Shown: positions 8,624 to 21,560, counted from the first letter of the stretch. The stretch: DNA of 26,892 bases from Pelargonium nanum (GCA_036897485.1 JAYMTF010001047.1:1-26892); one strand, 5' to 3'. The notes: generated by a model not told the origin, from the letters alone. A program made the numbers and translations.

Positions 8624-11600
8624 ATGGCGCAGGTTCAGATGCAACCGCAGAATGTGGTGTCGAGTGCTAATGGTGTGGCGGCAGTTGCGGCTGCAGCGGC
8701 GGCGGCGGCCAATGTGGGGGCCAATCAGCTCCCGACGACGTCCCTTTATGTCGGAGATCTTGAGCAGAATGTGACTGATTCTCAGCTCTACGATCTGTTC
8801 AACCAGATTGGTCAGGTGGTTTCGGTTAGGGTTTGCCGGGACTTGGCGACTCGCCGGTCACTTGGTTACGGCTACGTCAATTACAGCAGCCCACAGGATG
8901 GTTAGTGTTGATGATTTATATGCCCTTCAATTCTGTTTCGTTTGGTCATTGATGATTGTGTAGAAATTTAGTTTTTTTTTTTTCTGTTCACTAAACTGCT
9001 GATTTATGGTCATTTTGATTCTGTTAGTTTTGTGATTTTGGTTTGTATCGATAGGGTTTTAACTTGAAATTTTGGTACTTTGGCAGTTTAGCTGTTCAGT
9101 ATATTGCAGATTTAGTGTCTTGATTCTATCTATTCTGTGATTAATATTTGTGTTGATTTGTTATTGACTTGCAATTTAGTGATTTTTAATTGTTGAGTTT
9201 GTTGCTGATTTAGGGTCCTTCATGTTCCACAAGTTTTTTTAATTATTGGCTGCTCTTGAAGATTTAGTAATTTAGTTTTTCTATGCATTGGGTATTTTTG
9301 GTTGTTTTGATTCTGTTTGTTTTATTATTATTGGTTGTGATGATGGTTAGACATCAAAAAATAGTAATTTAGTTCTTCAGTGTATATGTTAATTGACTTT
9401 GTTTGCCTTTTCAATTGGCTATTGATGGTAAGGAACAATTTTATTCATTCTTTTTAAGTAGTGGGTAATTTTGTTTTAGTCGGATAGAAAGGAAGGGGTA
9501 GTAGTTCTTGGTTGAAGATGTGGTCTGTGGTGTGTTCATTAGCTATATTTCTTGCTTATTGAGTGGAAAATAAGCAACATATAGAAAGGGTGTAAGACTG
9601 TTGTTTTGATGATTTATTTAGATTAAGCTAAGAGGGCATTTTGTTTGAAAGCATTTATGACTACAAATCACTCTATAAGGTGAAACATGTAAATCTGCTT
9701 GGAATTCAAATGGGAAATATTGGAACATAAGTTTAGTTTAGAGGAGCACTCCTGCTAAACTAAATAGACATTTAGAACACTGAATATAGTTACTCTAGCA
9801 AATTATTTTATTTTTTATAACTGAGTGGATTTAGGAATCAAATTGTTCTTTTGTTTAGTGCAGTTATCAGCATTGTTAACTGTATTGTTACTTTAGTGTT
9901 ATGAATTGAACCTTTGTGGTATAGAAGTTATATACTTTTCTCATGGAAAAGAACTAGGTTGGAAATGGGTTCATATTCACATTTATATGGCCATTATCTC
10001 AAATGAAAATATCTCCATGTTGCCTTGCCTTGAGTTATTTGTGGATGTTCACATGCAGTCCAGAAACATTTTGGGGTAAGCAACCTTCGATGCAAGTTGG
10101 TTCAACTTTTCAGCCTTTTGTAATTGTAGAATCTTTAACCCAGCAATTGCTCTCTAAGCCAAGCTAAGACAAAATGAATCCAAATTGCATGATTTGGAAG
10201 GTCTGATGATGATATTCGGTTAACAAAATGATTCAAGTAGTCCTTATGACTCACATACCTGATAATGATTCCATTCTCTTCCTCCTATTTTACAACGATG
10301 GTAATTCTAGTTAGAATTTTGGATTAGCAACAAACCTGCAAGCCCCTATTTGAGGTCTAGTGAACTTTTCACCTCAAAGTACTTGAAAATCCTCAATGCA
10401 GTGTCCAAATTTGTAAGTGCAGGGAATGTTGAGCTCATTAAGTATCGAAGCACTGGTATATTTGACAGTTCAAATATGTATTCAATGTGATTTGTAATTA
10501 CTGAATTATAGCAACTGCAAATACAGGTTTCCTTGATTTTGATAGAATATGTTCATATCGTTGACTGCGGTGGATAATTTTTGCTTATTTATAGACATGT
10601 TCATATCTTTATTGACATGCCTTCGGTAAACAACATTGGTAGGGTCTAAGCGTATGGACCTATAATTTTTCTAGGGATAATCCTTGGGGTTTGGGCAATG
10701 GTTTTCCTACCAAGATAGCTTCTTTTTCTATCATGTATTTTATAGGTAGTTAAATTCCAAACGTACAAGTTTAGATATAGGCATATAGCTCCTCTTATTT
10801 CTCACTTCTTGAAGCTTCTTCCAGAATGTTAGTTCTTTTAGTAGCACTGAAGCTAATGTTTGTTGGTCATGGATACTCTTAGTTGACAATTGTTTCTGTT
10901 ATTGGACTATGTTATCATCAAAATTATTGAAGATGTTTTGAGGAGTTATTTGGCAATTTTTAACCATCAGTGTTTATGTTCTGTTTTATATTCCATCCTT
11001 ACTTTTGTCCCAAAATCTTGCATGTTGGGTTTAAGTAATCCAGTGTTTCTTCCAATTCACGCTTCGATGAAATTTTCAGTTGCTCTCTTCATTCTTTCTC
11101 ACATTTTAATTAAAATAATTGGCAGCTGCAAGGGCATTGGATGTGCTGAACTTCAGTCCTCTCAATGGAAAGCCCATTAGGATCATGTATTCTCATCGTG
11201 ACCCTAGCATTCGTAAAAGTGGATCTGGGAATATTTTCATTAAGGTAACCATGTCTAATATTCATACACACACACACACACACACTTGGCTTTCTCCATT
11301 TTGTTTGATGATGTTTGGTCTCTGCAAGTCTTGTATGACATATTTTCTGGTTGTCTGATTGATATGTTTTAAATTGAGCAGAATTTGGACAAGGCGATTG
11401 ACCACAAAGCGTTACATGATACATTTTCTGCTTTTGGAAACATCCTCTCTTGCAAGGTTGCTACAGACTCTTCTGGCCAGTCGAAGGGCTATGGATTTGT
11501 TCAATATGATAATGAGGAATCTGCCCAAAGTGCTATTGAGAAGTTGAATGGTATGCTTTTGAATGACAAGCAAGTTTTTGTGGGTCCCTTCCTTCGCAAG

Positions 11601-13766
11601 CAGGAAAGGGATACTCTTACAACCAGGTCAAAATTCAACAATGTCTATGTGAAGAATCTCTCTGAATCAACAACTGAAGAGGACTTGCAGAAGACTTTCG
11701 GAGAATTTGGAGCACTCACCAGTGTTGTGGTGATGAGGGATGGGGATGGGAAATCAAAATGTTTTGGTTTTGTCAATTTTGAGAATCCGGAAGATGCTGC
11801 TAATGCTGTTGAGGCCCTTAATGGGAAGAAATTTGATGATAAGGAGTGGTATGTTGGTAAGGCGCAAAAGAAATCTGAAAGGGAAATGGAGTTGAAATAT
11901 CGATTTGAACAGAGCTTGAAGGAAGCTGCAGACAAATTTCAGGGTGCAAATCTGTATGTTAAAAATTTAGATGATAGCATAGGTGATGAGAAACTCAAGG
12001 AGATGTTCGCTCAGTATGGTACCATAACCTCTTGCAAGGTACATGGCTTCTGTTATTCAGATAACAATGAGTCTGTATGATTGCGTCTGTAATCCGCCTT
12101 ATAAATCTATTAATTGAGGTTTTGTAAAACAAACTTTGTCCTGAACTTTTAATTCTTAACAGGTAATGCGTGACCCTAGTGGTATAAGTAGAGGATCAGG
12201 GTTTGTTGCATTTTCGACCCCCGAAGAGGCATCTCGTGCTGTAAGTTGATTTGATTATGTACATTAATATGATGTTACCGTTGGGCGTTGGAAAATAATT
12301 GTTCTATTTTGTTTGTAGCTTGCTGAGATGAATGGCAAGATGATTGTTAGCAAACCTCTCTATGTTGCACTTGCGCAACGCAAAGAAGATAGGAGAGCTA
12401 GGTTACAGGTACACTAATTCTTGACTGACTGTTCTTTCAATAATAATTAAGTAATTTACTGGATTTCTGGTGTTTTTATTTTATCAGTACTTCTGTTTTA
12501 TGTTGTGAGGGCTTTGGTTGTCTGTATTATATGTGGAATTGCATTGTTAACTTGAAAAGTGTGCATAGCTTAGATGGAAGACTAGTACTGATTATTACAA
12601 AACTATGATGGTTTTCTTTTCCTTACGCAGGCCCAATTTTCTCAAATGAGACCAGTTGCTATGGCACCGTCGGTTGCTCCTCGTATGCCTATGTATCCCC
12701 CGGGTGGCCCAGGTCTTGGACAACAAATATTCTATGGTCAAGGCCCACCTGCTATGATTCCTCCCCAGGTAACCTTTACTCTTATGATATGTTTCTTTAT
12801 ATTTTCATTACTGGCCATCTTTGATGAATCATTGTTTCTTGCACCATTTAGAGTAAATTCCATTCAAAACCCCGCTTCTTTTCCACGTTTTGTTAGTACT
12901 TAACTGCTTTGTTTTATTTGGAGTACAAAAACTTCCTTCGATCACAACTAATTCATACTTTTTGACAGCCCGGATTCGGCTATCAGCAGCAGCTAATTCC
13001 TGGTATGAGGCCTGGTGGGGCTCCCATGCCAAACTTTTTTGTTCCAATGGTTCAGCAGGGGCAGCGCCCCGGTGGCAGACGCTCAGGGGCTGTTCAGCAG
13101 ACTCAGCAGCCAGGTCCAATGATGCAGCAGCAGGTTAGTGGCATTACATCTTATTTTTATCTTTGATAAGATGTTTGTGCTCATCATTACCATGTAAGTA
13201 ATATGATCTTTGATTGACAGATGGTTCCACGGGGACGTGTGTATCGCTATCCTCCTGGCCGCAACCTACCTGATGGTCCCATGCCAGGTGTTGCTGGCGG
13301 CATGCTCTCTGTTCCATATGAAATGGGTGGTGCACCGCCAGTCATGTCTCATCCAGTTCCAATAGGGGCCTTGGCAACAGCACTTGCTAATGCCACACCA
13401 GAGATGCAAAGGACGGTAGGCACTTCACTTTTCTCTGTTCATGTTCGTTACAACTCAAAACCATGGTTTGGTTGATGACTAAAGATATTTCTTTTCTGGT
13501 GTGGATGGATGATTTGGCAGATGTTGGGTGAGAACCTTTACCCACTCGTGGAACAGTTGGAGCCTGAGACAGCAGCTAAGGTGACAGGCATGCTCCTGGA
13601 GATGGACCAGACGGAGGTTCTGCACTTGCTTGAATCACCTGAAGCTCTGAAAGCTAAGGTCGCCGAGGCTATGGAGGTTCTGAGGAACGTGTCTCAGCAG
13701 CAGCAGGCTGGTGGAGCAGCCGAACAACTGGCTTCCCTGTCGCTGGGAGACAACCTTGTTTCCTAA
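8624..13766 (+). CDS. PAB2: poly(A)-binding protein, class II PAB2/PAB4/PAB8 type, 9 exons
   Basis: Exons: 8624-8900, 11126-11244, 11382-12038, 12163-12240, 12319-12408, 12631-12768, 12969-13133, 13221-13415, 13521-13766; all GT-AG and in frame, 654 aa. PABP coats mRNA poly(A) tails and contacts eIF4G and release or decay factors in the cytoplasm. Four RRMs: RNP2/RNP1 motifs are LYVGDL 41-46 / LGYGYVNY 80-87, IFIKNL 129-134 / KGYGFVQY 167-174, VYVKNL 220-225 / KCFGFVNF 257-264, LYVKNL 323-328 / RGSGFVAF 361-368. A Pro/Gly/Met/Gln linker (about 408-550) leads to the MLLE (PABC) domain at about 556-630 with [10 protein letters not shown] at 593-602. The N terminus has an Ala-rich run (residues 19-29). 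RRM3 RNP1 has Cys at 258 where Gly is usual. The start at 8624 (GAAATGG) was chosen because the homologous N terminus begins there. The symbol rests on synteny with the Arabidopsis SUD1-PAB2-CBSX2 cluster. Confidence 0.96.
8901..11125 (+). other. PABP intron 1
   Basis: A U-rich first intron of 2225 bp separates the two halves of RRM1. The donor is G|GTTAGT and the acceptor TTGGCAG|CT. I found no coding sequence, TIR pair or RNA gene in it. A long first intron close to the start codon is the usual setting for intron-mediated expression enhancement, which I cannot test. Confidence 0.6.
11266..11285 (+). repeat. (AC)10 microsatellite in PABP intron 2
   Basis: Twenty bases of perfect AC repeat start 21 bases downstream of the exon 2 donor. 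It is likely length-polymorphic. Confidence 0.9.
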
Positions 13767-14545
13767 GTTTATTATGGGTTTGACAGTCAGTCCTAGAGTG
13801 AGTTTCTAGGGTTAGGATAGGCCAGTGGATTTGGTTTGGTTTATACTTTAAGCTCTTTGAAGAAGTTTTTTGCTTATGGATTGGTCATGGTTTTAACTAT
13901 TTGACTCCATCTTTTAGTGTTTGCTCTAAAATGATGTTTGCTTGCTTTGACAATGGTGTGTTTTCTATGGTTAATAATTGACTTTTAATTGTTTTGTTAC
14001 TTTTATGCCACATTTTTAGCTTAAAGTTTATTTGAATCATTGAATACTAGGTTGTTTCGTCTTAACAATGAGATATTCGGAATGGGCATGCTCAATCGGC
14101 ACATGATTAGCACCTTTAAGGCGTACTAAGTTTGAACACTGAATAATCCACATTCGAGCTGAGTAGGACCATAAGAGCTGCAAAGGAACCGACTCACACA
14201 CTTGGCTATGGTTTTTCCAATAACATGAGACCTACCTTTTGTGTCATTTTAGAAGAAAAGTTCAAAATAAGTCATTATACAATGTTACAGAGCAATTTGG
14301 TAGACACAACAGTTTCATTAGTTGTCTTCTAAATCAACATGTATATTATATATATATATACCATAACACTGAAAATACTAACACTAAAAATAATTAACTG
14401 AGACACATTCCAAACATTCTCAAAACAATTATACAACCTATCAACAATAATGTTATGGTGTATGCATCATCTTCTACTGCATAACAGCCTCAAAACACCA
14501 AAACCACCACCTACCTTACCTGCCGGACAAGTCAGCATCACGATG
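13767..14545. other. PABP-SUD1 tail-to-tail interval
   Basis: The 779 bp between the two stop codons must contain both 3' UTRs. PABP's probably ends near 13980-14050, after the AATAAT at 13972-13977. SUD1's minus-strand 3' UTR would run from 14545 towards about 14300. A TA repeat (14347-14360) lies inside. No other gene is visible; the open frame at 14450-14830 is antisense to the SUD1 last exon. Confidence 0.55.
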
Positions 14546-17500
14546 TTAATAAGCACGCCTCATCCTCAATCCTACGTCAGCTTCACGATCATGTTGAATC
14601 AATCCTACACCTCGCATATTAGAGTTCTGCACTTCCGAGGAGGAAGCCCTTGCCTCATTTTGCCTATGTTCGGAGTCTTCCCCGAAGTTATGAAGCCTGC
14701 GGCCAATCAGGTAGCGGTCATCGCGTATAGAGTTGTGCAGGTTGGTGAACCAGACGTGGAATCTCTTGGCGCAGAAGCACAGGAGGCTGAAGCAGAGGCA
14801 TCCAATCCAGGCGAATCGGTAGACAGCTGAGTTGACCACTAATGGGTACCCGAGAACGGGAAACACTCCTCTTGCTAGAACGTATGGAACACAGAGAGCT
14901 GTGAGCAGCTTCATTATTATAGGGCACACAATTTCTCGCAGGACCCAAAACCCTTGCAGCCTGGAGAAGCCGTCTTCTCTCACCCTCTCGAACTTTATTC
15001 GCCAACTTTCATCCACTAGGGGCATCATGTGATCCAACATAACCTGTTCCACAACAGAAAACGTCACAAAACAGTTACACCTATTCAATTAGTGTATGGA
15101 ACCCAAACAGATGCAGTCGTTTAGGAGTGACCACGTTTAATTTAGGAGAGGAACGACATTTATGAAAATATAGACAGCATAAAAACATATAAAACTACAG
15201 GCCACAAGCAGCTTTGAAGCAAAGAATTCATGTAGAAACCGACAAATCAAACCATCATACTCGCCAATTAGTAGGGCATTGACTTGGCATATTCTACAAT
15301 TAATAACATGCAAGGCCATAAGGGTGTGTCTGGCAACCAGTTCAGTCATATCTGAACTCATACCTTGACCCAGTTTTAAAAACAGATTCAGTTATGATCT
15401 CATTTTGACTCCGAAATTGTTGAAATGACGCTACTGATTTTTAGCACCAACAATTTTCAGAACTATAAGTGCTATGCCAATTCACAACTGAACCGTCTGA
15501 ACAAATCAACCATTGAATCCATCTACACAAGATAACCATGCCAAGTGCAACAAAAGTTTCTACACATCAGAAAAGGGTCACAGCTGAAATGCATTGAAAG
15601 TGAACCAATACTCACCAGTCTAGTCCAGATCTTAAGAAAGATGAGACCGAGTGCCCAGTCTTGATAAAGGAGGAAAACTGGGCTTTCATCCACAGGCACC
15701 CTCATTGGCACAATCACCAATAGTTCAAAAAGCAGTCCAATCAATACAGGAATGACAAAGATCTGAAATGTAGAAGTACCAAAGAAGGCTTAGAAAACTA
15801 TAAGATCACAGATAAAATAACACGGTCTATTGCAAGTAAATCAGTTAAGTTGCCAATGGTCTTACCCATATTGACAATAAAGCAGAACTCTTCATGACAA
15901 TGCCACACCATTTCCAAATCTGTTTGAACAAAACCGCAGCCCTCTTTGATCTTACATGCTCAATGGAATATCTTGCTCCGGCTACAGCAGTCCAAATGAC
16001 ATAGCTTCCAATAATGAATGCATATAGATCTAAGGAAAGAAATTCAGAGAACAGGTTAGCATCCTACCCTAATTAAGGTGTTGTAGCCAGAAGAAAAGCT
16101 CAATCAACAATATTACCATTGCACTTGATGCCATGAGTTATGGGGAGAAGGGGAATAGCATTGAAAAGAGCTCTTCCAAGTGAAATTGGCACAATTATCA
16201 AGGCAGAGTTGAAGACAAGTAGTGTCATCCAAGCCACCACCAACAGAAGGACAATGCGAAGCACAAACCCATACCTGTCAAGGGACAGATGCACAGGATA
16301 CTAAGTTTTAGGCAATCAACTAAAAATAAAGAAAATAATAGTGAACAATCAGCAGTTAAAAAAACTATGAAGAATGAATTAAATAAGAGTCAAGAAACCC
16401 TATGAAGCCATGAATGCAAAAAAAAACTAAATCATAACCTTAATTATAATTAATATATAATGCTTGAGCCCGAACAACTTACTCAGAATCAGATTGTTCT
16501 TCACCATCGTACTCATCTGCAACATTAGCATTTCCTGGTTCATGAATGCCTCTGTTTGCGTCAGGAGCAGCACCAAGTGGCCCCAACAAAGCCCGATCCT
16601 GTCCACCAAGTTGAACTACCTGTAGTCTATCCTGCCTTCCTGGCTCTCCATTTCCATTTTCCTGGCCTCCATTGTCCTCAGGTCTGGGCAGCAAGAAATC
16701 TGTTAGACCAAGTGCCCAACCAACTGCTGTAAACCAATAGCGAAGAAGCGATTTGATAGTTGTTCGCAGTTTAAAATGTTCAATGGCAAAAGGAATGCAG
16801 ATTTGGAACAGCAGCATGTCAGCTGGAATTTCAGTAAATGGATCCGACACCCTGCAATTATCAATAGTTGACTTGTATGTTAGCATGAGAAGGCAACACT
16901 GGAACATGGAAACTGAAGTAGAGTATAGGTCCAAGGTGAGATCTTACGATATATCAAGAGGAAATATGGAGGGTGCCATCCGCATAGCAAGTTTAACTGG
17001 TAAAAATACCAGCATTACTATTAGGCTCCCATAAACTGCAACAGACAACAGAACCCTACGGGCATGCTTGTGCACAGGATCATCAATCAAATCACGGAAT
17101 GGATTGTAGTTTGGATCAGCTGGATCTCGAAGGAAATACAGAACTCCATTGCGCAAAACCTGTCAGTCGCAAGTGAATAAAAAATAATCAGATATATAAA
17201 TGACAATGTTACATGATAAATGATTTGAAAACTATCCAAGATGGCAAGGAACATACGCCTCGAAGAAGGCTGACAAAGATGCTAATTTGTAGCATGTACA
17301 CAATTCCTACAACCCAATGAACCAAAGAGCTTGCCAGAGGAGAAACTGAAAAGAACTGAACTCTCTGAGCCATGGATTTCCCAAACATCCTTATAGTACA
17401 AACATCTAGCCACCATCCGCACATTAATGGGAAAACCCCAAGTTCAATAACCAGAAGGAAAGCAACCTTAATCATGGTCATTAAATGTCTCATGGCCGCC

Positions 17501-20168
17501 ACGAACTGCCTGAAGAGAGATGGAATTGTCTCGGCTATGGAAGCAATACCATAGAATCTTCCCATAGTCAAAGGCTCACCCTTAGTGTACCGAATTAAAG
17601 CGACAACCCCGAGGTAGAAGAAAACAAGAGAGAATATAAACATGTATCCAATTGCAAGAGTTGTAACATCAGAAAGCCGAGACGTTCCAATAGCTGCTCC
17701 TTTCAAGATCTCTGCTGAAAGTGGGGTGCTTACATTGTTTTCACTTAGTCCGCTTGCATTTGCTTTCAACATTTCTGTAACTTCACTCAGCAGACCACTT
17801 TCTTGGGTTTCAGATGACAAGTTCGTAACAGTGCCTAATGCGTTCTGCAATGTAATATTTGCCAAGGAGAGGGCTGACTCTGCAAGCGGCATAACTGTTG
17901 ATATAACTAAAACTGGAGTGCTTCCAGAAGCGAAAACCCATGATATATAATAAAGTATGATCCGACCGAGCGAAAAGGGCACAAAGATAACGACACCAAG
18001 GAATATCATATTACTTGCAAGGACCTGCAGAAAAAAAGAATCCTTTAGTATGCCAAAACTCTGGAACAAGTAGCAACCATGAACACTGTACCGAAAAAGG
18101 GCACAGTTTATGTAAGCTTGCAAATACATCAATAGGTCTGGAAACAAGCTGATATAAAGTGTAATTAGAAACCATGAACACTGTTATCATTGGAATAGTT
18201 ACTGGCAGCAGAAATACCATAATAATCAGTAATAAAAAGAAACGTTAACGAGAAAAGGATGAAATGATAACTTACAGTAAATGCATTCTCAACCAAATGA
18301 AAAACTGGGCCTTGCATGCCAACTAATTCATCAAATGGTACATCCTCTGCACCATCAGCATCATCCAAACCATCAAACATCTGTTCAACATGAGCCTCAA
18401 GACGAGCTGCTTGCATTTCCCATCTAGCAGCAACATTTTCTGCATTTCTTCTGATAATTTGACCAGCTCCAGCAATCCCTTGTGCTCCACCAGCTTCCTC
18501 ACCGTTTCCATCACCAGCAAAATTTCTATTAGCCTGTACAGGAGGTCTTCGTGCTGCACGAGCACCATTCCTCTCACCTTCATCTTCTCTCTCTGCATCT
18601 TGTCCTCCAAGCTCGCGTAAATGCCTGAAGTAATCCCTCAAAGAAGTGGCCCCAAGAAAAATAAAAACAATGCTTGCAGAAAGAAGGAACCCATGCAGAC
18701 AATCTGTCAGAATAATTGTAGTTGACAAATGACTTAGGAACAATCGCTGGGCTTCACCAAAACTCCTCACAAAGGCCAACCGCCATATCCAAAACGTAAT
18801 GAAAGGTATAATAAGGAGCCACACTGAAAGCACAAAACTAAGGCGCAGAAAGAATTGCACTACGTGGCAAGCTTTCATTGCCATCCCGACTATGAACTCC
18901 TGAAAAGGAAGCCTTGTTGGAGCATTGTCCGCATAGACAGGGGAGAAGGAAAATGCATGTTTGCAAACCTGAAAAAATCATCAGAGATGTCACTTAAAGT
19001 TATGACCATAAAGAAGGAGAATAAGGGGAAATCGAAACAAAAAGAATAAAAGACAAAGGATCTCAGATGCTGTTATAATTGCTATACATCAAGATTTAGC
19101 TTCACAAATGACCTTTATGCGGATCTCACAGATTAAACACACACACACACACACAATAGTAAGACTCAAAATTATGTAGAAGAACAAAAATGATATTTTG
19201 AACATAAATTAAGATCATTTTTCTCCATTTTACTTTTCAAGATCCCAAAACACTTACCTAAGCAACTTTAGAAGGGAGATTATCACTCTACACCTAAATT
19301 AACTAAAACATAGTTACAATGCAACAATAAATAATGACATACTTTCTCCATTTCGTTCATTAGTAATGACCATTTCCGAAGACGGTGAGTTGGTAGGTGA
19401 CGTATATTTCTCAAAACCAAGAGTAGAAACCGAAAATGAATTTTTGGGAATTAATTAATCACCTTTTAGCTTGTTTGAGCTAAAATCTCACTTCTTCAAC
19501 AACTTTTTTCGGTTTCCAACTTCTAAGTCAAAATTTGTTGCAAGAATACAAATTATACACCATTTTCACTTTGTTCTGACATTGTTAGAAATGCTTTCAA
19601 TTTTTCTTTCTCTTCTGGATAAAGAAATTAAAAAAACCATAAAAATGAAGGATTCCTGGATAAAGAAATTCAAACAGGAAACAAATATGATAAAAATTTA
19701 GCTTCCAGCTTCAAATTACCGAATTGAATTGACCATAATGAGATTATAGATATTCGATTAGGTCACAAAGAACACAAATTTTCAATAAAAAAATCCCTCA
19801 ATCGATGAAACAAACATTTGAATCAAGAAAGTTCAAACCAAATATCAACCCCCAAATTTGAAAAACCTAACCTCGCATTGACGAGCGTTGCTGTGATTGA
19901 GCCACTGGAGGAGACAATCCTGGTGCACGAACTTGATGCTGCCGCTGCAAGCACAGGGATAACGGAGCGGGTTCTCGGCGTCGCCGGGGTTGCGGCAGAT
20001 CCGGCAAACGTCCTCCTCTTCCTCATCGTCCTCGTACTTCGCCGCCGCCGCCGACACCTTAGCCTCGTTCTCCACCGAAGACGACGACGACGTGGAGGTA
20101 GCAGGTCGAGAGCCTTCGGAGGCGGTGGCGCCGTCGAGCGGTAGCTGGCCCGCCGGAGCGATCTCCAT
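14546..20168 (-). CDS. SUD1: SUD1/CER9, Doa10/TEB4-type RING-CH E3 ubiquitin ligase of the ER membrane, 9 exons
   Basis: Exons: 20168-19872, 18968-18276, 18024-17257, 17159-16948, 16851-16483, 16274-16117, 16029-15866, 15762-15616, 15043-14546; GT-AG throughout and in frame, 1101 aa against about 1108 in Arabidopsis. The RING-CH (C4HC3) ligands are C55, C58, C72, C74, H82, C85, C98 and C101, the finger being split by intron 1 after E99. Many hydrophobic membrane segments follow (about 142-160, 190-208, 331-355, 455-476, 516-537, 560-583 and more). The Doa10/TEB4 region includes MIKVAFLLVIELGVFPLMCG (514-533). A charged loop rich in G, N, D and E spans about 705-780. The conserved C-terminal element reads RDDRYLIGRRLHNFGE (1043-1058). 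The family marks ER proteins for proteasomal degradation; in Arabidopsis it limits HMG-CoA reductase activity and affects cuticle wax. At the exon 5/6 junction the product reads SDSEYGF where I recall DSDRYNF, a one-residue difference. Confidence 0.95.
15044..15615 (-). other. SUD1 intron 8
   Basis: Intron of 572 bp between exons 8 and 9. Nothing recognisable in it. Confidence 0.6.
18969..19871 (-). other. SUD1 intron 1
   Basis: A 903-bp AT-rich intron divides the RING-CH finger. It contains a perfect (AC)9 repeat at 19137-19154 and no gene. Confidence 0.65.
19137..19154 (+). repeat. (AC)9 microsatellite in SUD1 intron 1
   Basis: Eighteen bases of perfect AC repeat. Confidence 0.9.
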
Positions 20169-20745
20169 GGTGAAGCAACGGATGAGAAAGAAAGAAAAAA
20201 AGGATGGTTCGGCGGCGAGTCGGGCCGGGTCGATTCAGTGAGTTGCGGAGGGCCCGAGTAGGGCGGTGCAATCGATCCTGTTTTGGATTAGATCGAAGAC
20301 GAAGAGAAGCTATGGTGGATCGATCGAGAGAGAAGCTATGGGGGTTTTCAACTTTTTATTGTTCCGATTTTGCCCCTCGGCGAGCCATTTAATTTCGGAT
20401 GGGTCCTTCTCCCGATAACTACCTACATTCAATGTCGGTTACTCGGCGACCGCGGTTTTATCCGGTGGTGGAAAGTACGGATATGGGGCTCGGTTTTGAT
20501 GACGTAACGTGCATGGAAAGGTTGCTGATCGGACCGTTGATTAGTGACTCTAGTTTGACTTTTATGATGTTTTGAGTCTCTCTCCTTTGACTGGAATTTT
20601 GCTTAGATCTTGGGTTTCAAATTCAATGTTTTGACTTTCTATTTCTTCACAATACCCAAATAAAATATACAATTAACAATTGTGTGCATGACAATTGATT
20701 TCCATGTTTTCACGTACCACTATTATGCTATCCGTGCGTTGCACT
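20169..20745. other. SUD1 leader and promoter side of the SUD1-PDIL5-1 region
   Basis: GC-richer sequence from 20169 to about 20330 is probably SUD1 5' UTR (minus strand). A minus-strand AATAAAAAG at about 20352-20360 could act as a TATA-like element. TGACGTAA (20500-20507) followed by CGTG resembles a bZIP site. No gene is seen. Confidence 0.35.
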
Positions 20746-21049
20746 GAGGCTTTGTTTGGGAACACATCTACACCTGCAAAAGTTGCTGCACACTCAATGA
20801 TGTTGTGCCAAATCATAAAAAAAAAGTCATTTTTTTTCTCTCTACTTTGCAATAATTGAGAAGTAAAAAAAGCAAATATTTTTTACTTATTCTGACATAA
20901 GTAGAGAGAGAATACATTTTCTCAACTCTTTTGTAATTATGACTTAATATAAATAATATAAAATAATTTTTTTTTTACTTTTGTTACCAAACAAAACCTA
21001 CTTCTATAAGTGTTTTTAAAAGCAAGTAGAAGTGTTCCCAAACAACCTC
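20746..21049. mobile_element. TIR element of about 300 bp, foldback MITE
   Basis: Left end GAGGCTTTGTTTGGGAACAC (20746-20765) and right end GTGTTCCCAAACAACCTC (21032-21049) are inverted copies sharing an exact GTTTGGGAACAC; the similarity runs further inwards (GCAGGTGTAGA against GCAAGTAGAA). The interior is AT-rich and partly self-complementary (TCTCTCTACTT near 20838-20848 with AAGTAGAGAGAGA at 20899-20911). I see no clear target duplication, so the superfamily (hAT or PIF/Harbinger) is undecided and the exact ends may be off by a few bases. Confidence 0.6.
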
Positions 21050-21212
21050 TTATTTGAACGAGACACAAAAACTTTACAATGACGAGATTTGGGATAGAAG
21101 ATCATTTTATATTGCTCAGAGCTGTGCAAGACCTTACCCCAACTCTTTAATTGTGCTTATGGCAATATGGCCTAACTTGCCTCAAGGGTGTGAGGCGGGC
21201 GGGCAGGCCAAA

Positions 21213-21342
21213 TTTATTACAACGGATTTGGCTCCTCGACTAGTTTGGATGATCCAATTTTGTTCATTCGCTTCTGAATTTTATTACAACGGGTTTGGCC
21301 CCTCGACTAGTGTGGTTCATCCAATTTTGTTCATTCGCTTTT
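21213..21342 (+). repeat. tandem duplication, 67-bp unit, two copies
   Basis: The segment starting TTTATTACAACGG at 21213 is repeated from 21280 with only a few base changes (for example GGATTTGGCTCC against GGGTTTGGCCCC), ending with TTCATTCGCTT in both. Two units of 67 bp lie head to tail. The unit is not a multiple of three, so the open frame across it is not a coding repeat. Confidence 0.85.
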
Positions 21343-21429
21343 GATGGTTTATGTGATTTTAGGCATGAACACGTATGAACTCGACTTTGTCTGATATAAG
21401 TTCATCACTTCATCTAATGTCGCAGTTTT

Positions 21430-21560
21430 TTATCTGATATTTTAAATGGAGGTGTCAATTTGAATTTGGAATTTTGAATTCAATTCAGATTGAATTTGTT
21501 TGAGTTCAAATTGATAAATATTAATCCAAATTGAATTCATTTGGATTGGACTTTGAATTC
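21430..21560 (+). other. low-complexity AATTTG/GAATTC-rich stretch
   Basis: Dense short repeats of GAATT, AATTTG and TTGAATTC. It could be a worn transposon end, but no TIR pair was found. Confidence 0.35.

Noticed and set aside
11385..12080. PABP open frame ending in a stop at 12080 as a short protein
   Set aside because: The last part is intron. A good donor (AAG|GTACAT) at 12038/12039 joins cleanly to 12163.
14450..14830. 126-aa plus-strand frame after PABP
   Set aside because: It is the antisense shadow of the last SUD1 exon.
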